Assembly (NCBI GenBank): GCA_021018995.1
Contig: CM037589.1
Location: forward strand, 7,951,001-8,015,000
Length of the DNA: 64,000 bases
Source of the DNA: Chloranthus sessilifolius
Lineage: Eukaryota > Streptophyta > Magnoliopsida > Chloranthales > Chloranthaceae
Reading direction: 5' to 3'
Shown: positions 59,564 through 64,000 of the stretch, piece after piece
Numbering within the stretch: position 1 is the first letter of the stretch
Layout: the number at the start of each line of letters is the position of its first letter
Notes under the pieces: model-generated
What the model saw: only the letters and a program-made list of their open reading frames with translations
Database searches by the model: none
What the model was told of the DNA's origin: nothing
Translations under genes and position numbers: made by a program

Positions 59564-60482
59564 TGTTATGCAAAAACCCTTAGAAAGTCTTTGCATGTCC
59601 AATCTCGGTAATGACTTTTACGTGAGATGAAGGCAATCAATAAACTAAATAATAATTATCACAAGAAGGTAGAAAGAGAGAAATCACACTATAAAGAAGA
59701 ACAAAATTTACGTGATTCGGCTTAAGCCTATGTTTATAGGAAGTCAAACAAAGTGTTTCCACTATCAAACAGAAGATGCTTAAGAGGCTACAAACAATGG
59801 AGATCGTATACTCCAATCTTTCCCAACACTAGAATCACAAAGATCCAAACACAAATACAAAACCCCAAATTCAAATCAAATACCAAGATTCTCCCAAACA
59901 AATAGTTAAGTGCACCATCACCAAAACCTAACAAGAGAGTCACACAACCAAAACAAATCTCAAGTTCTCTACATAAGAGTGACCCAAAAAATCCTAGATG
60001 AGTTTTCCAAAGGATTTTACAAAACCAATACCAAAAGCCCTTTTTCCAAATCCCTCATTTTCTAATCCAAGACTCAAGCCACAAAAAACTAAATTTTTCT
60101 CTCACACTTATTAGCCTCAAGAGAACTCACATTTCAAAAATCTCTCTAATTCACACTCACAAGGAGATCTCAATTCTTAAAAACCCCACAAGTTCAAAAA
60201 TCTCTCACCTATTTATTCTTTCTCACACACTAATTATAACTTGCCTATTATTCTTATCAAATTTCTTATTTAGACAATGACTCTTCTTTCTCTTTATTTT
60301 TTAATTTTAGAGAATAATACAAGTTTCCAATTTCAATTAAGTTTCCATTCTCACACACTCATTGTCTAAGTAGGATTATCAACATATAGGATTCCAAATT
60401 TATCCAAACTCAAAATAAGAAGAGTAAAAAAAAAACAACTTGAGTCAACTTATTTAAAGTCAAATCGAGCCAAAATTCAACA
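59564..60482 (-). repeat. 3' LTR (left) of the non-autonomous element
   Basis: 919 bp, TGTTATGCAAAAACCC...AAAATTCAACA; aligns along its whole length with 61124-62055. Confidence 0.9.
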
Positions 60483-60627
60483 ATTTCCAACTTGCCGAAA
60501 TTTGCAAACCAATAATAATTTTTCACCTTGACATGAAATTTCATGCCTTTCAAATAAAGAAAATAAAACCAAACATCTTCAATTTCAACGTTAAAACTGC
60601 CTTCAGTTCTGCCCACCAACTTCAATG

Positions 60628-60842
60628 GACCTCGGAAGTGTCAAACTGTCAGTACACTCGAAATTGTCAAGCTAACAATACAAATACACCCAAATGTGTC
60701 AAACTGTCAACTCACCCAAAAGTGTCAAACTAACTAAAGTGTCAAATTCCCAATGCACCTGAAAGTGTCAAAATTGTTAATGTTAATACACTCGAAGTGC
60801 TAAACTGTCAATGCATCCGAAAGTGTCAAATTGTCACTGTCT
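60628..60842. repeat. Minisatellite inside the non-autonomous LTR element
   Basis: About eight imperfect units of the theme AAGTGTCAAACTGTCAATGC followed by ACCCGA, each about 20-30 bp. Confidence 0.85.
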
Positions 60843-61123
60843 GCAGGGTTATTTGTAGTACCAATCTCCATATAATTAACGGTGGCTGCTCCACCTAGCA
60901 CAGTGATTCTTTGCAACTAGTGCCCTTCATCACGAACTATTTATGATATTTCACAAAACACAATCGATTTGTGCCACAAGTTTGCCGATTAATCTTGTCT
61001 CAATCTTTCTCCGTCACATCTAACCTTTCACACAGCCAATTATAAGCAACCATAAATAAAAAGCGAAAATTTCTAGCGGAAGCAAAACGATGCCCAAGTC
61101 GAAACCTAGGCTCTGATACCAAT

Positions 61124-62055
61124 TGTGGTCCAAAAACTCCTAGAAAGCCTTTGCACGTCCAATCTCGTTAATGACTTTTACGTGCGAAGAAAACAATCAA
61201 TAAACCAAATAATAATTATCACAAGGAGGCAGAAAGAGATAGAGATCACACTATAAATAAAAACAAAATTTACGTGGTTCGGCCAAAGCCTACGTCTACG
61301 GGCAATCAAACAAAGTACTTCCACTATAAAAGAGAAGATGCTCAAGAAGCTACAAACAATGGAGATCGTATCCTCCAATCTTCCCTAACACGAGAACCAC
61401 AAAGATCCAAGCACAAATACAAAATCCCAACTTCAAATCAAGCATCAAGATTTTTCTAAACAAATACCCAAGTGCGCTATCACCAAAACCCAACAAAAGA
61501 GCCACACAATCAAAACAAATCTCAAGTTCTCCCCATAAGAGAGACCCAAAAAAATCCTAGATGAGGTTTCCAAAGGATTTTACAAAGCCAATACCAAAAG
61601 CTATTTTTTCAAAACCCTTATTTTCTAATCATTGACTCAAGCCACTAAAAATTAAGTTTTTCTCTCACACTTATTAGCCTCAAAAGAGCCCACGTTCCAA
61701 AAAATTCTCTCTAACTCACACACAAAGAGATCCCAATTCTCAAAAACCCCACACGTTTAAAAGATCTCTCACCTATTTATTCTCCCCCACTCACCAATTA
61801 TAACTTATCTATAATTCTTACCTAATTTTCTATTTAGATTAAGACTCTTCTTTCTCTTTATTTTCAAATTTTAAAACATAATACAAGTTTTTAATTTCAA
61901 TTGAGTTCCCACTCTTACATGCTAATTGTATGAGTAGGATTAACAAGATATTATTAGTTAGGGTTCTAATTTTATCCAAAACCAAAATTAAAAAGGTAAA
62001 ACTAAAATAACTTGGGTCTAACTTATTTAAAGCCAATAAGAGCCAAAATTTAACA
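61124..62055 (-). repeat. 5' LTR (right) of the non-autonomous element
   Basis: 932 bp, TGTGGTCCAAAAACTCC...AAAATTTAACA; adjacent to the PBS. Confidence 0.9.
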
Positions 62056-62284
62056 TATTGACATGACAGCACTGACTGGAGTGGCCGTGCATCATCTCAT
62101 GAGGAATTGTATTTCCATGTAGCCTAGTGTTTCAGATACCACAAAGATCTCTCTTGTGAATCTACGACCGAGATTCATTTCAAGGAGCCTAATTTTAATC
62201 AGGCGAATCAGTTAAGAACCTCAATTTCCAATATGCAATTTTCACTTAATCCGATCATAACCATGCATCTATCACTGTTCTGAT

Positions 62285-62425
62285 GTTATCAAAGTCCATG
62301 AGACTATAGTGATCACAACCACTGTAATATTTGAATCTGTGATGACCATGATCGCATATTACTGTGATCACATTCATGACCCTATACGGAGGCACCGTAA
62401 TTTTTGAAACTCTACGATCAATGAT
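62285..62425. mobile_element. Possible palindromic-word MITE (GTGATCAC type)
   Basis: Words TAGTGATCACAACCACTG and TACTGTGATCACATTCATGA lie between TATCAAAGTCCATGAG on the left and, inverted, CGTAGAGTTTCAAAAATTAC on the right. No clear flanking duplication. Confidence 0.35.
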
Positions 62426-62529
62426 GACATGTGGCCAGGAGAATACCATGCATCGGTGTATAATATGGAGTGAGTTTGGTTATAATAAGGCATGGCTTGA
62501 AGTGCGTCGCTTACAAAAGAGTAAGAAGT

Positions 62530-62678
62530 TACATTGGGCATGTTTGATGGGCGACGCGTTTCTCATTCCTCGTCGCTACGTGGGGATACGAGGGTGGCTC
62601 CTTGTATCCCATTTTGATAACCGTAAGCTAAAAAGGGCAACGAAACGCGTTACCAACTACTTAATCAAACAACTTTCA
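62530..62678. mobile_element. Foldback MITE-like element
   Basis: GGGCATGTTTGATGGGCGACGCGTTTC on the left corresponds to the inverse of the right end (GAAACGCGTTACCAACTACTTAATCAAACAAC); shared TGTTTGAT and ACGCGTTTC. Confidence 0.5.
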
Positions 62679-62972
62679 CGATCAACGCCACAATTATAAT
62701 TGTTAAACGTGTTTCAAAAGGCAATTGAACGTGCCCGTTGAGTTTGCCACTATTTTTATCTTTTTTTTAATCGGAATCTAATCCCACATTTTCTTCTCGG
62801 CAAGATCTCTGTTTTACGGGTGGTGAGTATTAGGTGCCGGACCAGGCACCTGAGCACTCAATTATGATGCGTGCAGATTTTAAGGAGCATAGAAATACGC
62901 ACTATCTCAGAATCAGACAAACGGATATTAGTGGATGGGTCGGCCCTAATATCACCAACTCTTTGGTGAGAG

Positions 62973-63200
62973 CATGAATCAAAATTTCGTCCGATACCGA
63001 TCTGTATTGTCCAAGGTATCGGTATCAGACCCGAACGATACGGTGTTTTGAAAGGGGGGTATCGTTCTTATATATGCATTTACCCGGATGATACATTCAA
63101 TGTATCGTCCGGTACGGTCCGATACCAATACGTATCGTCCGATACGTACCAGTTTTGGGCTTGGACGATACGTATCGGTTTTCCGGTATTTTGATCCATG
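62973..63200. mobile_element. Palindromic-word MITE (GATACGTATCGG type) with perfect 8-bp TSD
   Basis: CATGAATCAAAAT...ATTTTGATCCATG terminal inverted repeat with one mismatch. Flanked by GGTGAGAG at 62965-62972 and 63201-63208. The interior has TCCGATACCGATC, GTATCGGTATC and GTATCGTCCGGTACGG words. Confidence 0.75.
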
Positions 63201-63269
63201 GGTGAGAGCTAGTGTAGGGCAAACTAGTCATGAGCTGGTCATCAATTTTGTTTGTAAACTCTAGGGCTG

Positions 63270-63580
63270 TATATTTTTTGGACTGAAGAACCGACCAAAC
63301 TGACCGAACCGGATCGAACCGCCGGGTTTGATCCGGTTTGGACGAGTACCGATTTGGGTTTAGTTTAGAAAAGAGGAAAACCGAAAAGTTTGATTTGATT
63401 TCGATTCCAAGCCTCCTCAAACAGAAATTGACCGAACCAAATCAATCACAATCGAATCGGGTTGGTTTGGTTTAAGCGTTAGACTGTTTGGTTTGGGTTG
63501 GTTTGAAAATCTAGAAATCGATTATGACTGATTTGGTTTCTGATTTTGGTCCAACACTGATCAAACTGAACCAAATACAC
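63270..63580. repeat. GACCGAACCGG-type word array
   Basis: Irregular alternation of ACCGAACC, AACCGGATCG, GGTTTGG and their inverses, similar to 49430-49500. 63581-64000 has nothing recognised. Confidence 0.5.
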
Positions 63581-64000
63581 CCATAATAAACTCCTGGACC
63601 ATTTTTAGTGCCCCACGCGATTCAGTGTCCGGCACCGAACACCTGCAAGAGCTAGCATCAGGGGACCGACAGGTGAGCTACTCATCAATTCTGACACATT
63701 TTTGGTGTCCAGTGATTCACATAGCCACCATATACATATGATAAAAAAATTATTTCTGTCGTGTGATTACGTAATCCTAAAAGCACAACAAAATAAATGT
63801 ACGCCGTGCAATTGTTGAAATCTGTTGGTGTTTAGTTGTGGCGCTATTAGATCCTAATCACCCCATAAAGATAATTTTTTATGCAGTCTTAGGCTTAAAT
63901 CCGATCTATATACTGGCCTACTCACTCGATAAAGATGATTTTTTATGCAGTGTTAAATCCGATCTATATGATGGTTCAGCGAAGCAGGTGGCACAACATG

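Larger units (their letters stand above)
59564..62055 (-). mobile_element. Non-autonomous LTR retroelement with no coding capacity
   Basis: Two direct LTRs (59564-60482, 919 bp; 61124-62055, 932 bp) start TGT and end ACA, and are flanked by a perfect 5-bp duplication TATTG (59559-59563 and 62056-62060). A tRNA-Met PBS, TGGTATCAGAGCCTAGG on the minus strand (61105-61121), lies next to the right LTR, so the element runs right to left. The internal region is only about 641 bp, has no gag/pol, and contains a minisatellite. The LTRs are clearly diverged, so the insertion is old. Long LTRs with a tiny interior fit neither typical TRIM nor LARD dimensions. Confidence 0.92.

Overview
This is nuclear DNA from a flowering plant, probably a repeat-rich, long-intron angiosperm; I cannot name the species. 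The evidence is GT-AG spliced genes, plant LTR, LINE, RTE and hAT remnants, tRNA-type SINEs, many foldback MITEs, and a cullin reading frame very close to angiosperm CUL4. Most of the sequence is AT-rich intron or transposon debris.

Three host loci are supported. (1) 6773-7922, plus strand: the last two exons of a RimP-like (UPF0090/DUF150) gene; the 5' part is not seen, and a Ty3/gypsy element and an L1 LINE lie just upstream at 1-5440. (2) 10871-13255, minus strand: a two-exon FAD-dependent (DadA/TDA3-type) oxidoreductase, with a SINE bearing a perfect 13-bp target-site duplication only 14 bp past the stop codon. (3) 18849-55727, minus strand: a complete CULLIN-4 gene. All 17 coding exons have GT-AG junctions, and they sum to 2388 nt (795 codons plus stop) over about 36.9 kb.

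Layout: 1-2540 gypsy gag, leader and 5' LTR (minus); 2640-5440 L1; 5441-10666 RimP-like exons and nested MITEs; 10667-13255 SINE and oxidoreductase; 13400-18210 MITE, tandem repeats and a gypsy pol fragment between two 325-bp direct repeats; 18849-55727 CUL4. CUL4 introns 1, 3, 6 and 9 hold most of its length: a full copia element (50489-55310, 188-bp LTRs, TSD TTAAT) in intron 1, a hAT DUF659 fragment, several L1 pieces, three RTE-type copies, a solo LTR inside one of them (TSD GGGTG), MITEs and long AT/GT arrays. Upstream of CUL4 (55728-64000) there is no gene, but there is a non-autonomous LTR element without coding capacity (59564-62055, TSD TATTG) and several short mobile elements.

The most unusual signal is a set of about 180-280 bp elements with ends like CATGGTTCAAAAT and interiors made of degenerate palindromic words (CGATACGTATCGG or CGAAATTTCGG types). 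Several are flanked by 8-bp direct repeats, suggesting a hAT-type non-autonomous family. I see no bacterial-type system, CRISPR array or defence locus.
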